A stretch of DNA of 54,286 nt from the NCBI GenBank assembly GCA_903821995.1, contig CAIJNI010000064.1, positions 1 through 54,286 on the forward strand, read 5' to 3'. The notes beneath the pieces are model-generated. The model was not told the DNA's origin and searched no databases. It saw only the letters and a program-made list of their open reading frames with translations. This document shows, piece by piece, positions 16,851 through 26,554 of this stretch. A program made the translations under genes and the position numbers. Position 1 is the stretch's first letter, and each line of letters begins with the position of its first letter. Source of the DNA: an uncultured beta proteobacterium (lineage in GTDB: Bacteria; Pseudomonadota; Gammaproteobacteria; Burkholderiales; Burkholderiaceae).

Positions 16851-17603
16851 ATTCGATTGATTGTAACGACTACCTAATAAAGATAAAAATTCTTTCCTTA
16901 AATCGGAATCTTTTAAGAAAACGCCACGCATCACACTATTAACCATCTTAGCCCCAGGATCCTTAATCCCCCTCCACTGCATACACATATGGTCAGCGTC
17001 CATAACTACTGCAAGACCAAGAGGTTTCATTGATTTTTCTAGAATGTCAGCGAGTTGAATCACAGCCTCTTCTTGAATTTGTGGACGATTCATAATCCAT
17101 TCTGAAATACGCGCATATTTGGATAACCCAATCAAATTACTATTTTTATTAGGAAGAACGCCAATCCACACCCTACCCATAATTGGACATAAATGGTGTG
17201 AGCAAGCACTTCTTACTGAAATGGGACCCACTACCATGAGCTCATTTAAATGAGAGATATTAGGAAAGTCTGTTAAGGGAGGCATTTCTGTATAACGCCC
17301 AGCAAAGACCTCTTTTACAAACATCTTAGCAACGCGCTTAGCGGTATCTTGAGTATTATGATCACTCTGTGTATCAATCACTAGGCTCTCTAAAACACCT
17401 TTCATCTTTTCTTGAACTTCAGCGAAAATTGCCTCAATCTCTCCAGGTTCAATAAATTCGGCGATGTTGTCATTTGCATGAAAACGTTTTTTGGCTTTTT
17501 TTAATCTTGCACGGATTTTTTCTGATACAGGTATTCCTATATCACTCGCTTCTTTTACAGCCAGTTTTCTCGTGCGCGATGTTGTGGTTTTAAGTGATGT
17601 CAT
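16848..17603 (-). CDS. folE: GTP cyclohydrolase I FolE
   Basis: 251 residues; the usual size is ~180-220, and an N-terminal basic extension of ~55 residues (RTRKLAVKEAS ... KKAKKRFHAND) accounts for the excess. The core has zinc ligands in RSACSHHLCPIMG and the later HMCMQWRGIKDPG, plus GLSKYARI. It converts GTP to 7,8-dihydroneopterin triphosphate for folate (and queuosine) synthesis; queC is at 34.9 kb, so both pathways may draw on it. The extension could be partly non-coding if a downstream start is used, but no better Shine-Dalgarno is seen. Confidence 0.95.
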   Translation of the reverse strand: MTSLKTTTSRTRKLAVKEASDIGIPVSEKIRARLKKAKKRFHANDNIAEFIEPGEIEAIFAEVQEKMKGVLESLVIDTQSDHNTQDTAKRVAKMFVKEVFAGRYTEMPPLTDFPNISHLNELMVVGPISVRSACSHHLCPIMGRVWIGVLPNKNSNLIGLSKYARISEWIMNRPQIQEEAVIQLADILEKSMKPLGLAVVMDADHMCMQWRGIKDPGAKMVNSVMRGVFLKDSDLRKEFLSLLGSRYNQSN

Positions 17604-17683
17604 TAGTAATAGGTTTTCAATTGTGCTTTTAACCTAATTATTGTCGCAGTTATTACTTAAAACTTCTTTTGATGCCATTAAAT

Positions 17684-18301
17684 TTATTTTTTTTGCCCAA
17701 TTTTTGCTTCTTTACCTGAAAATAGGTTTTGAATGTTCTTTTGATGCCGCCAGATCAGCAAAATACCAATCGCCAGAACTGTTAAACACATCCATTGAGT
17801 ACCGAATAAGAAAAAACAGTACATGGGCGCGAATATGGCGCTGATGAGCGCGGAAAGCGACGAGTATCGAAAAAATATTGCCATAATGAGCCAAGTCAGC
17901 AGTGTTGCAAGGCCCAAGAAGATATTTATACCCAATAAGACCCCACAGGCTGTTGCCACCCCTTTGCCGCCTTTGAAACCATGAAAAACCGGAAATAGGT
18001 GGCCAATAAATACAAAAGCTGCCACCAAAGGCAAAATCCATTCGGAACTGTCTTGCCCGTCAAAATATAATTTAGCTAAAAATACAGCTAAAAATCCCTT
18101 TAAGGCATCGCCCAACAATGTAAGAATAGCTGCCTTTTTATTACCCGTTCTCAAAACATTTGTTGCGCCCGGATTACCCGATCCATAGGTATGAGGATCG
18201 GGTAATTTCATGAAGTGGCTTACAACCACAGCAAAAGAAATTGAGCCCATTAAATAAGCTAAAACACAAGCAGCGATGCCCCATAAGTATTGCGAATTCA
18301 T
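17684..18301 (-). CDS. plsY: Acyl-phosphate:glycerol-3-phosphate acyltransferase PlsY
   Basis: 205 residues with five membrane helices. Hallmark loops are visible: GSGNPGATNVLRTGNKKAA, then HLFPVFHGFKGGKGVATA. PlsY transfers the acyl group from acyl-phosphate to glycerol-3-phosphate in the first step of phospholipid synthesis at the inner membrane. It starts 1 nt after the xerD stop and is probably co-transcribed with it. Confidence 0.96.
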   Translation of the reverse strand: MNSQYLWGIAACVLAYLMGSISFAVVVSHFMKLPDPHTYGSGNPGATNVLRTGNKKAAILTLLGDALKGFLAVFLAKLYFDGQDSSEWILPLVAAFVFIGHLFPVFHGFKGGKGVATACGVLLGINIFLGLATLLTWLIMAIFFRYSSLSALISAIFAPMYCFFLFGTQWMCLTVLAIGILLIWRHQKNIQNLFSGKEAKIGQKK

Positions 18302-18302
18302 A

Positions 18303-19265
18303 TCAACCCCTTGGATGATGTTGTTGGTGTATTGTTTTTAATCTTTCACGTGCCACGTGAGTATAAATCTGTGTCGTCGAAATATCAGCGTGCCCAAGAA
18401 GCAACTGCACTACCCGCAAATCTGCCCCATGATTTAAAAGATGGGTTGCAAAGGCATGCCTTAAGGTATGAGGCGACAATTTACTTTTGATGCCTACTAA
18501 TAAAGCATAACGCTTAATGACATGCCAAAATGCTTGGCGCGTTAAGCAGTCGCCCGTATAACGTCCGATAAATAAGTATTCCGACATTTTAGAACCCAGT
18601 AGCGCTGGCCTTGAGATTTCAATATAGTTTTGCAACCATTTTGCAGCCTGCGCTCCAAAAGGAACAAGACGTTCTTTATTTCCTTTACCCCCCACAATAT
18701 GAAGAACACCTTCATTGAGGCGTAAATGAAGTAATTTAATATGCACAATCTCTGAAACACGCAAGCCGCTAGCGTAAATAAGCTCTAGCATTGCTTTATC
18801 TCTCTGACCCAACATCTCTTCTAAATTAGGCGCACAGAGTAATGCTTCGACTTGTTGCTCAGATAAACTTTGCGGAAAGCGTTGCGCTTGTTTAGCAGCC
18901 CTTAAGTTTAAACAGGGATTTAAAGCAACTAAATGTTCTCGCAGGGCATACCGAAAAAATCGTTTTAAAACTGTCAATCGTCGATTAGCTGTAGTCGCCT
19001 TATCATCTCGCCTAAGCGTTATATATGCCATGATATCTATTTCGGTGGCTTGCGAAATATTTGTTTTTTTAGAGCGATCTAACCATTGTGAAAAGATTTC
19101 TAAGTCGGCTCGGTAGGCCTGAAGCGTATTTTTGGATAAGCCATCTTCAAGCCAAAGGGCGTCACAAAATTGCCCAATGATGATATGACTTTCTTTAAGC
19201 ACAACTGATAGCTCTTGACTATTGTCTATACTGTGCATTGTTTGTTGTGGAATCGCTTTGACCAT
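18303..19265 (-). CDS. xerD: Tyrosine recombinase XerD
   Basis: 320 residues with the N-terminal SAM-like DNA-binding domain (LWLEDGLSKNTLQAYRADL) and the C-terminal catalytic domain: Arg in YASGLRVSEIV, Lys in GGKGNKERLVPFG, His/Arg in SPHTLRHAFATHLL, His in LGHADISTTQ and nucleophile Tyr301 (TQIYTHV). Closest in feel to XerD rather than XerC (LGHADISTTQIYTHVARERL). It resolves chromosome dimers at dif with XerC. A ~25-residue N-terminal extension (from MVKAIPQQT) is slightly longer than usual. Confidence 0.93.
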   Translation of the reverse strand: MVKAIPQQTMHSIDNSQELSVVLKESHIIIGQFCDALWLEDGLSKNTLQAYRADLEIFSQWLDRSKKTNISQATEIDIMAYITLRRDDKATTANRRLTVLKRFFRYALREHLVALNPCLNLRAAKQAQRFPQSLSEQQVEALLCAPNLEEMLGQRDKAMLELIYASGLRVSEIVHIKLLHLRLNEGVLHIVGGKGNKERLVPFGAQAAKWLQNYIEISRPALLGSKMSEYLFIGRYTGDCLTRQAFWHVIKRYALLVGIKSKLSPHTLRHAFATHLLNHGADLRVVQLLLGHADISTTQIYTHVARERLKTIHQQHHPRG

Positions 19266-19287
19266 TAATTCATTCTAAGACATTTAA

Positions 19288-20193
19288 TTGAACACACCTC
19301 TGATTCTTGTTCCTGATTTTTTACTCATCCTTTTTGGTCTAGCCTTAAATCGTTTTTCTTCTTTGGATCCGAATATTTGGCTTAGTTTAGAAAAAATTGT
19401 TTATTGGGTATTATTTCCCTGCTTACTCATCAGTTCAACGAACCATATCGTCATTCACTGGCAAGACAGTTTTACTTTACTGTTAATGCTCTGGTCTGTC
19501 TTAGTGATTATTCTAGGATTGTCCTTGTGTGCCAGATGGCTTTTTTCACCCAACCTAATCAATATGTATTCAGGTTCGCAAACAACCTTTCGGTTTAACA
19601 CATACATCGCCCTAGCTGCAGCAGGACGCATGCTTGACGATACGGGCGTGGCACAAATGGCAATTACGATTGCATGTATTGTCCCAGTTAATAATTTGCT
19701 TGCCATTTTGACACTTTCAAAAAACTCCCAGGTCAAAGTATGGCTTGAGCTTATCCGAAATCCTTTTTTATTAGCAACTTTGATAGGACTGCTGCTCAAT
19801 ACTTTTGGAATTCATATACCAAGCCTCATTCAAGATAATCTCGTTCGCCTCGGGAATGCCTCAATTCCTCTAGGCTTACTTACAGTTGGTGCGGGCTTAA
19901 GATGGGTTGGGAGTAAGAAAGATGCTTTACTCATTGGCTACTGGGCAACTCTTAAATTACTTGTTTTTCCGTCAATCATTTTTTTATTAGGTACCTGGCT
20001 TGGCTTGTCCCAAACGCAACTCATCATCGCGGTTCTAATTGCAGCTGTTCCAACTGCAACAACTTCTTATGTTCTAACCAATCGGATGGGTGGAAATGGC
20101 GCCTTGGTTTCAGTTGCCATTTCGGTCCAAACTTTACTCGCCGCAATTACTTTGCCATTTTGGCTCTCACTCGTTTACTTCCCAGCAACTTAA
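19288..20193 (+). CDS. AEC-family (auxin efflux carrier-like) transporter
   Basis: 301 residues starting at TTG 19288; no nearby ATG would keep the first helix. Ten hydrophobic helices in two five-helix halves match the AEC/BASS fold, with [10 protein letters not shown] in the first half and [18 protein letters not shown] before the last helices. Bacterial members export or import carboxylates such as malate or malonate, often uncharacterised. It is divergent from xerD (22 nt) and converges on yajQ, with overlapping stop codons. Confidence 0.88.
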   Translation: MNTPLILVPDFLLILFGLALNRFSSLDPNIWLSLEKIVYWVLFPCLLISSTNHIVIHWQDSFTLLLMLWSVLVIILGLSLCARWLFSPNLINMYSGSQTTFRFNTYIALAAAGRMLDDTGVAQMAITIACIVPVNNLLAILTLSKNSQVKVWLELIRNPFLLATLIGLLLNTFGIHIPSLIQDNLVRLGNASIPLGLLTVGAGLRWVGSKKDALLIGYWATLKLLVFPSIIFLLGTWLGLSQTQLIIAVLIAAVPTATTSYVLTNRMGGNGALVSVAISVQTLLAAITLPFWLSLVYFPAT

Positions 20194-20675
20194 TCCCTGA
20201 AGTTATTAAAACTCAGCGGTGCTTCAGTTGCATCTTTGCGAAGTAATGCCATGACAGCCTGTAAGTCATCTCTTTTGGCACCTGTTACACGCACAGCGTC
20301 ACCTTGAATACTCGCCTGAACTTTAATTTTGCTGTCTTTAATAATTCTGACAATTTTCTTAGCAAGGTCACCATTAATACCTTTTTGAATATCCATGACA
20401 AGCTTTAGTTTATCGCCAGAAATGGTTTCTTTTTTTCCGTCTTTTAAAAAGCGGACATCCACATTTCTTTTGGCTAACTTGCCATATAAAACATCTCTGA
20501 CTTGCCCCATCTTAAACTCATCATCCGCATACAGAGTTAACTGCTCTTCTTTTTGCTCAACCCTCGAATCCGATCCCTTAAAATCAAATCGATTCGTAAT
20601 CTCTTTATTGGCTTGCTCAAGCGCATTTTTTACTTCAACCATGTCTGGCTCACATACAACATCAAATGAAGGCAT
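20190..20675 (-). CDS. yajQ: YajQ family nucleotide-binding protein
   Basis: 161 residues beginning [20 protein letters not shown] with RFDFKG in the first third, the YajQ/UPF0234 pattern. A YajQ member in Xanthomonas binds cyclic di-GMP with a transcription factor; others bind nucleotides or act in phage promoter control. AGGAG precedes the start. The stop codon overlaps that of the convergent AEC gene. Confidence 0.94.
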   Translation of the reverse strand: MPSFDVVCEPDMVEVKNALEQANKEITNRFDFKGSDSRVEQKEEQLTLYADDEFKMGQVRDVLYGKLAKRNVDVRFLKDGKKETISGDKLKLVMDIQKGINGDLAKKIVRIIKDSKIKVQASIQGDAVRVTGAKRDDLQAVMALLRKDATEAPLSFNNFRD

Positions 20676-20919
20676 TATTTTCTCCTAAGTATTACTGAAC
20701 GGTTTCATGAGAACTACTTCACAAAACGACTGCGCTTTTCGCAAAATTTAAGCTTATTTAACCTAACAATCATCCCTAAAACGCGAAGAGTCTTGGATCT
20801 GTCTATACTCTTTATAGTACCACCTATTCGAACGCTTTTTAAGCTCTAAAGCCCCAAACATAGCTAAGATCTCCTATCCTCATTTCTTAAAATTCTAAAA
20901 CTGTTGTCTAATCTTAGTT

Positions 20920-21954
20920 ATGAGGATTCAAGAAAATATTTCACTTCAACAATTCAATACCTTTGGGTTTGACGTGTCAGCAGCGTATTTTTCAAAAATT
21001 ACGTCAAAAGAAGATTTATTAGCATCCGTCTTATGGGCTCGCACACATCATTTACCACTACATATCATCGGTGGCGGTAGTAATCTTGTCCTGACTGAAA
21101 ACTTACCAGGACTCACCTGTTTGATGTCTATTGAAGGCAAAGAGGTCCGTCAAAGAGATGCCACCTCAACGCTCATCAGGGTTGGCGCTGGTGAGGATTG
21201 GCATGATTTTGTGACTTGGACTTTAGAAAATGACTCGCCTGGTTTAGAAAACCTCGCATTAATTCCCGGAACATGTGGTGCTGCACCTATCCAAAATATT
21301 GGCGCTTACGGTACTGAAATTTCCGAGTTCATCGATCAAGTAGAGGTATTAGATACCACTTTATTAGAATCAGATAACCCCTGGATTTATTTATCACAAC
21401 CTCAATGCGAGTTTAACTATCGTCACAGTATCTTTAAATCATATCCCGGTCGTTTTATCGTCACAGGTGTTACTCTTCGCTTACCAATACCTTGGTCACC
21501 CCATTTGGAATATGCGGATTTAAAAAAGGAGTTCACCAATACTTCTAAACCGCCTCCCATAGAAATCTTCCAAGCTGTCTGCAGGGTCCGGCAATCTAAA
21601 TTACCTGACCCTAAAGTTCTTGGTAATGCAGGTAGCTTCTTTCAGAATCCAATCGTATCTGAACCAAAACACTCTGAACTCAAAGAAAAATTTCCTCATT
21701 TAATTTCCTATCCCACACCAGCAATTGAAGGCCAAACGTACTTTAAGCTAGCTGCTGGCTGGTTGATTGATCAATGTGGCTTTAAAGGATACAAAATGGG
21801 ATCTGTGGGTGTATACGACAAGCAAGCGCTAGTGCTCATCCATTCAGGCGGTGGCACAGGTAAAGAACTTCTCGCTCTAGCTGAGATGATCAATAAAAAA
21901 ATCCACGCTGTTTATGGCGTGGATTTAATTCAAGAACCAGTTTGTCTACCTTAA
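20920..21954 (+). CDS. murB: UDP-N-acetylenolpyruvoylglucosamine reductase MurB
   Basis: 344 residues, type I MurB length. FAD-binding motifs LHIIGGGSNLVL and GLENLALIPGTCGAAPIQNIGAYG are clear; the catalytic Ser lies in VLGNAGSFFQNP and the C-terminal Glu near LIQEPVCLP. It reduces enolpyruvyl-UDP-GlcNAc to UDP-MurNAc for peptidoglycan. It is divergent from yajQ across 244 nt and has its own terminator. Confidence 0.96.
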   Translation: MRIQENISLQQFNTFGFDVSAAYFSKITSKEDLLASVLWARTHHLPLHIIGGGSNLVLTENLPGLTCLMSIEGKEVRQRDATSTLIRVGAGEDWHDFVTWTLENDSPGLENLALIPGTCGAAPIQNIGAYGTEISEFIDQVEVLDTTLLESDNPWIYLSQPQCEFNYRHSIFKSYPGRFIVTGVTLRLPIPWSPHLEYADLKKEFTNTSKPPPIEIFQAVCRVRQSKLPDPKVLGNAGSFFQNPIVSEPKHSELKEKFPHLISYPTPAIEGQTYFKLAAGWLIDQCGFKGYKMGSVGVYDKQALVLIHSGGGTGKELLALAEMINKKIHAVYGVDLIQEPVCLP

Positions 21955-21975
21955 CCAAGCTACTCGCCTGGTTAA
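21951..21975 (+). terminator. Hairpin after murB
   Basis: TTAACCA/TGGTTAA arms with an internal GC pair and a 5-nt loop (TACTC), starting at the murB stop and followed by AAGGCTTTTAA. A second hairpin (ATCCACGC ... GCGTGGAT, 21901-21924) lies inside the last codons. Confidence 0.5.
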
Positions 21976-22000
21976 AGGCTTTTAATTCGACAACTAGATA

Positions 22001-22579
22001 TTAAGCAAAGTTTTTTGCAACAAATTCCCAATTGACTAAGTTCCAAAATGCTTCAACATATTTTGGACGAGCATTGCGGTAATCAACATAATAAGCATGT
22101 TCCCATACATCACATGTCAACAAAGCTTTTGCATCTGTAGTCAGAGGTGTTGCAGCATTACTCGTCGATACGAGATCAAGAGATCCATCAGCTTTTTTAA
22201 CTAACCATGCCCAACCAGAACCAAATGTACCAACAGCGCATTTTGTGAACTCTTCTTTAAACTTGTCAAATGAGCCCCATTTTGCATTAATTGCATCAGC
22301 TAAAGCACCCGTCGGAGCTCCACCACCTTGTGGCTTCAAACCCATCCAGTAAAACGTGTGATTCCAAACTTGAGCAGAATTATTAAATACGCCACCTGAA
22401 GATTTTTTAACAATATCTTCTAAGGACATGTTTTCAAACTCAGTCCCTTTTTGCATATTGTTTAGGTTTGTAATATAAGTTTGATGATGTTTGCCATAGT
22501 GAAACTCAAGAGTTTCTTTAGAAATGTGCGGAGCCAAGCCATCAAGGGCATAAGGCAATTGTGGTAATGCGTGTTCCAT
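22001..22579 (-). CDS. sodB: Iron superoxide dismutase SodB
   Basis: 192 residues. Metal ligands are His27 ([11 protein letters not shown]), His in [12 protein letters not shown], and Asp and His in [27 protein letters not shown] marks the iron-type enzyme. It converts superoxide to hydrogen peroxide and oxygen in the cytoplasm. AAGGAG precedes the start. It lies downstream of xseA on the same strand, as in many Burkholderiales. Confidence 0.97.
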   Translation of the reverse strand: MEHALPQLPYALDGLAPHISKETLEFHYGKHHQTYITNLNNMQKGTEFENMSLEDIVKKSSGGVFNNSAQVWNHTFYWMGLKPQGGGAPTGALADAINAKWGSFDKFKEEFTKCAVGTFGSGWAWLVKKADGSLDLVSTSNAATPLTTDAKALLTCDVWEHAYYVDYRNARPKYVEAFWNLVNWEFVAKNFA

Positions 22580-22638
22580 AACTTCTCCTTCTGGGGTTGA
22601 AATAAATTTTATTGGTTTTATGAATTGTATTTGACGTT

Positions 22639-23871
22639 TTAATTTTCTGATGAGCTATCTTGTGAAATCAACTTGACATCATTCAATTTGATTTCTGCAA
22701 TGCCGCCCGCCATCATAACAGTATAAAGATGATTTGTTTCTAGTTCACGCGGCGCTCTGACTGCAACATCTTCTTTTAAAATCAAAGAGTAGCCACGCTC
22801 AAGTATCCTTCCTGGACTATAGGCATTGAGTTGATTTTGCCAAAACTGATGTTGCCGACGTCGACTTTCTATCGAAGAAGAAATCGCTCGAGTTAACCTT
22901 TCTTGAAGAAAGACTAATTTTTCACGCATTTTTTGTGGGTTAGGTATGGCATGCGACAGTCTCAGACTGAGCTGATCAAGGCGCTGAGCCTCACGCTCTA
23001 GCTTCAACCGTGTTGCCCTCTTGAGATGCCCCGCCATCGTCTCCAAATCTCTTTTGAGTTCTAAGCTATCAGGCGTCGAGATTTCAGCAGCGCCCGTTGG
23101 CGTTGGAGCCCTGAGATCGGCAACAAAATCAGCAATCGTAAAATCAGTTTCATGCCCCACACCTGAAATAATCGGAATGCTGCAATTGGCAATGGCATGG
23201 GCTAATTGCTCATCATTAAAAGCCCATAAGTCTTCGATACTGCCCCCACCCCTCACCAATAAGATGACATCAATCTTTTCATCCAGCGCAGACTCCTCTG
23301 CCTGTTTGATGGCTTTAATCAAGCCAGGAGGTGCTTCAGGACCTTGAACAGGACTTGGGAAAATCATGATGGGAATATGGGGGGCGCGTCTTGCCAAGGT
23401 TGCTAATACATCTTTTAACGCAGCAGCTTGAGAAGAAGTCACAATACCAATGGCCCGAGGATGAGCTGGTATGACTTTTTTCCGCCCCGACTCAAACAGT
23501 CCTAACAACTCTAATTTTTTCTTCAGTTTTAGAAAGGCCTCAAAAAGAGCGCCCGCTCCAGCCTTTTTCATGACCTGAACGGTTAATTGCACATCACCCC
23601 TAGCAGCATAAAACCCAACTTGAGCAGCGACTTCAACTTGATCCCCATCGATGGGTTTAAACGTCAAACTTGAATTTCTGCCTTTAAACATGACGGCATT
23701 AATTTGGCTGTCAGCATCTTTTAATTTGAAGTACCAATGCCCACTCGGATAAATCTTTAAATTGGAAATCTCCCCCCGAACCCAAACAGTATCGAAAGTC
23801 ATATCAATCAACTCATATAGAGCTTGATTCAACTGCCCAACAGTAAGGACTTCTCTTGATATTTCGGTCAT
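22639..23871 (-). CDS. xseA: Exodeoxyribonuclease VII large subunit XseA
   Basis: 410 residues: N-terminal OB fold ([25 protein letters not shown]) and the catalytic exonuclease domain with [32 protein letters not shown] and [21 protein letters not shown], then a long coiled coil (~260-350). With XseB, encoded elsewhere, it degrades single-stranded DNA in repair. It is divergent from exbB across 254 AT-rich nt. Confidence 0.97.
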   Translation of the reverse strand: MTEISREVLTVGQLNQALYELIDMTFDTVWVRGEISNLKIYPSGHWYFKLKDADSQINAVMFKGRNSSLTFKPIDGDQVEVAAQVGFYAARGDVQLTVQVMKKAGAGALFEAFLKLKKKLELLGLFESGRKKVIPAHPRAIGIVTSSQAAALKDVLATLARRAPHIPIMIFPSPVQGPEAPPGLIKAIKQAEESALDEKIDVILLVRGGGSIEDLWAFNDEQLAHAIANCSIPIISGVGHETDFTIADFVADLRAPTPTGAAEISTPDSLELKRDLETMAGHLKRATRLKLEREAQRLDQLSLRLSHAIPNPQKMREKLVFLQERLTRAISSSIESRRRQHQFWQNQLNAYSPGRILERGYSLILKEDVAVRAPRELETNHLYTVMMAGGIAEIKLNDVKLISQDSSSEN

Positions 23872-24093
23872 TTTAAAATCAAAACCTCGCAGTTGTAAGG
23901 GATAGAGCCTAAAACATGTCCACAGGCCCTATAACTATATAGAGAAACTATTAAATATTATAAGTTTATAGAACGCCATTTTAATAAGTACTTGTTTATA
24001 ATAAGAATTTATAACAATAAAAGACATATTTTGAAGATTTAATTTGAGTGTGCTACGGTCTTTTGGTGAAAAAAATAAAAGTTCTGCACAGGG

Positions 24094-24102
24094 TTATCCA
24101 CA
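24094..24102 (+). promoter_or_regulatory. Consensus DnaA-box sequence upstream of exbB
   Basis: TTATCCACA matches the strict DnaA box. A related TGTCCACAGG occurs at ~23915-23924, and ~110 nt of very AT-rich DNA lies between them in the xseA-exbB divergent gap. No dnaA, dnaN or box cluster is present, so this is not an origin; it may be a control site or chance. Confidence 0.35.
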
Positions 24103-24125
24103 GGCAAATGGTTTAAAGTATCACT

Positions 24126-24746
24126 ATGTTAACAATTATTACGGCTGCTGGCTGGCCTATTTGGCCCCTTCTTTTTATATCGGTCATTGCGCTAGCAATT
24201 ATCCTGGAAAGGGTCTGGTTTTTACGCAAATCGAAGATCTCCCCCAACAAATCGGTTGGGCAAGCGGTCAATTTTTCAGAGAAAATAAGGGATAACCAGC
24301 CCCTTGATCCCAACGAAATCATCAAATTTTCACGCTCAACCCCCCTTGCCAAGATTCTTGCAGTGGGACTTGTCGCTAGAAAATCAAATTTATCATCCGA
24401 TCAATGTGTGGAACAAATGAGAGATGCTGCAGCCCCTATTTTTGTAGCCCTTAATCGTTATTTATCAGGGTTAGCGACGATCAGTACGATTGCCCCATTA
24501 ATGGGCCTTTTTGGGACAGTTTTAGGAATGATCGATATTTTTAGCAGCCAATCAGGTGGCGTTGCCAACCCTCAGCAGCTTGCCGAAGGAATCTCAATGG
24601 CTTTATATAACACTGCTTTTGGCCTTCTGATTGCGATCCCAGCGATTGCAGGTTGGAGATGGCTTCGTGGACTAGCAGATGATCGCCAAAGAGAATGTAA
24701 CGAAGGTTGCAGACTCCTTCTAAAACATATGTACCCCAGCACTTAA
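24126..24746 (+). CDS. exbB: MotA/TolQ/ExbB proton-channel protein (ExbB-like)
   Basis: 206 residues with three membrane helices at ~5-30, ~115-140 and ~160-185. The helix-2 region LSGLATISTIAPLMGLFGTV and helix 3 GISMALYNTAFGLLIAIPAI match ExbB/TolQ channels. It pairs with the ExbD gene 3 nt downstream to energise TonB-type transport. It sits upstream of lpxK-kdsB-adk, the standard Burkholderiales arrangement, and is distinct from the tolQ at 30.3 kb. Confidence 0.93.
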   Translation: MLTIITAAGWPIWPLLFISVIALAIILERVWFLRKSKISPNKSVGQAVNFSEKIRDNQPLDPNEIIKFSRSTPLAKILAVGLVARKSNLSSDQCVEQMRDAAAPIFVALNRYLSGLATISTIAPLMGLFGTVLGMIDIFSSQSGGVANPQQLAEGISMALYNTAFGLLIAIPAIAGWRWLRGLADDRQRECNEGCRLLLKHMYPST

Positions 24747-24749
24747 AAA

Positions 24750-25217
24750 ATGCTCAACCAACCCCCTCTGCTTGGCAATAGCTCTCATGAGTCTTCACAA
24801 GACCTGAGCCAATTACCCCCAGAAATCAACCTCATTCCTTTTATTGATGTCCTACTAGTCATCTTGATTTTTTTAATGATTTCAACGACGTTTACAAAAT
24901 ATCAACAATTATCAATTACGCTACCTTCAGCCGAAGGCGTAGAAAATGCTCAAATTCCAAAAGATATTAATATCGCAATTAGTAAAGAAGGACAGTATGC
25001 GGTGAATGGTTTCATCACGAGTCAAGAGCAACTGGGCAAGAAGCTACTCGAACTAAAAACAGGCAAAGGCGATACAGGTGATAACATTCGAGTGATTATC
25101 AGTGCCGATGCAATGGCACCCCATCAAGCCGTGATGTTTGCCCTAGAAAACGCTTCTGCCGCAGAGTTAAGCAATATCGCTTTTGCAACCCAATCAAAAA
25201 CCAAGTCTGCCAAATAA
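24750..25217 (+). CDS. exbD: Biopolymer transporter ExbD
   Basis: 155 residues with one N-terminal membrane helix (INLIPFIDVLLVILIFLMIS) containing the proton-path Asp, followed by a periplasmic domain. An N-terminal Ser/Pro-rich stretch of ~25 residues precedes the helix. It works with the ExbB protein encoded just upstream. No tonB gene is next to the pair. Confidence 0.93.
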   Translation: MLNQPPLLGNSSHESSQDLSQLPPEINLIPFIDVLLVILIFLMISTTFTKYQQLSITLPSAEGVENAQIPKDINIAISKEGQYAVNGFITSQEQLGKKLLELKTGKGDTGDNIRVIISADAMAPHQAVMFALENASAAELSNIAFATQSKTKSAK

Positions 25218-25219
25218 TA

Positions 25220-25258
25220 TAATTGAAATACCCGATTGAAATACCTAATTGAAACACC
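25220..25258. repeat. Three tandem 13-bp repeats between exbD and lpxK
   Basis: TAATTGAAATACC, CGATTGAAATACC and TAATTGAAACACC follow one another without gaps in the exbD-lpxK spacer. They differ at one to three positions. Probably replication-slippage DNA with no assigned role. Confidence 0.8.
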
Positions 25259-25277
25259 TTAATTTCAAAAAGATTTT

Positions 25278-26327
25278 ATGAATTTCAAAACACCTGCGTT
25301 TTGGGAAAGTTTCAATATCGTATCCCTCGCTTTATGGCCACTATCGTTATTATTTGGCGCCATCGTGTGGCTTCGCAAAAAAGCGTTTGCCCTATCCCTC
25401 TTTTCTTCACAATCTGTCCGAGTCCCCATCATTATTGTTGGTAATTTACGAGTCGGTGGTACAGGAAAAACTCCAGTTGTTATTGCTCTTGCTCAATCAC
25501 TTCAAGCCATGGGATTTCATCCTGGCATTATTTCTAGAGGTTATTTAAGTCAACACTCCTCAAATCAACATACTGTCATGCCTGTTTTAACAACTAGCGA
25601 CGTCAGCCTAGTGGGGGATGAACCTAAGTTACTTGCTCACTATTTAGAACCTCTTCACATCCCCGTATGGATTTCTAGAAATCGTTGGCAATGCGCTAAG
25701 GCGCTTCTCAATAACTACCCCATCTGTGATGTCATCATTAGTGATGATGGGCTCCAACACTACGCCCTCAAAAGAAAACCTGCCCGCATAGGTGGTTGTG
25801 ATATTGAAATTGTTGTGCAAGACAGTCGTGGTTTAGGAAATGGTTTTCTGCTACCCGCTGGTCCTTTACGGGAGAGTCAATCGCGTAGTCGAGATCTCAG
25901 CATCCAATTAAATAGCTCTACTACTTCCCAAACAAATCTTTGGGATAGGGACTCTGGCCAGATCAGTCTCTCTTTAACCCATGGGCTCGCCTATCAACTC
26001 ATCGCACCCCATCAACAAAGGCCACTAGAAGATTTTAAAGGAGTTGAAGTGTTGGCGATAGCAGGTATTGGTCACCCCGATAAATTTTTTACACAGTTAC
26101 GACAGGCGGGGTTAACCATGTCAACTATGGCTTTACCTGACCACTATGATTATGTTTCTCGTCCCCTTGCTTTAGAACTCACAGCAAAGGCCCAATTTAT
26201 ACTAATGACTGAAAAAGATGCCGTAAAATGTCAACATATGAGAGATCCACGAATCTGGGTTATCCCATTAAAATTAGATCTTCCAAATGAATTGCTCAGT
26301 TACATCAAAGAAGTTATTACCCGTTAA
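25278..26327 (+). CDS. lpxK: Tetraacyldisaccharide 4'-kinase LpxK
   Basis: 349 residues with an N-terminal membrane-anchoring segment (LSLLFGAIVWLRKKAF), Walker A VGNLRVGGTGKTPVVIAL, and DVIISDDGLQHYALKR. It phosphorylates the lipid A disaccharide precursor at the inner membrane. It is followed by the Trm112-like, kdsB and adk genes in one direction. Confidence 0.96.
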   Translation: MNFKTPAFWESFNIVSLALWPLSLLFGAIVWLRKKAFALSLFSSQSVRVPIIIVGNLRVGGTGKTPVVIALAQSLQAMGFHPGIISRGYLSQHSSNQHTVMPVLTTSDVSLVGDEPKLLAHYLEPLHIPVWISRNRWQCAKALLNNYPICDVIISDDGLQHYALKRKPARIGGCDIEIVVQDSRGLGNGFLLPAGPLRESQSRSRDLSIQLNSSTTSQTNLWDRDSGQISLSLTHGLAYQLIAPHQQRPLEDFKGVEVLAIAGIGHPDKFFTQLRQAGLTMSTMALPDHYDYVSRPLALELTAKAQFILMTEKDAVKCQHMRDPRIWVIPLKLDLPNELLSYIKEVITR

Positions 26328-26348
26328 CTCTTCACCTATAGGTCAATC

Positions 26349-26540
26349 ATGGAAAAACGCTTTTTAAATATTCTGGTTTGTCCAAACTGTAAAGGCGGCC
26401 TTCGCTACGACGAAGCAGCATCTGAATTAATCTGTGCATTAGATCATCTTGCATTTCCGATCAATGATGGTGTTCCCATGATGCTTATTGATTCCGCTAG
26501 GCAAATGAAGCCTGCCGTGCCCACCGAGTCGCCTCTTTAA
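26349..26540 (+). CDS. Trm112-family zinc-ribbon-like protein
   Basis: 63 residues: LNILVCPNCKGGLRYDEAAS then LAFPINDGVPMMLID, the UPF0434/Trm112 pattern. The first Cys pair (CPNC) is present while the second is reduced to one Cys (LICALDH), as in many bacterial members. Eukaryotic Trm112 activates methyltransferases; the bacterial role is unsettled. It sits between lpxK and kdsB as usual in Burkholderiales. Confidence 0.92.
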   Translation: MEKRFLNILVCPNCKGGLRYDEAASELICALDHLAFPINDGVPMMLIDSARQMKPAVPTESPL

Positions 26541-26554
26541 ATTTTGCTTCTTTA

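Noticed and set aside
23872..24125. Chromosome origin suggested by the DnaA box and AT-rich DNA
   Set aside because: Only one strict box, and no dnaA, dnaN, rpmH or parAB nearby.
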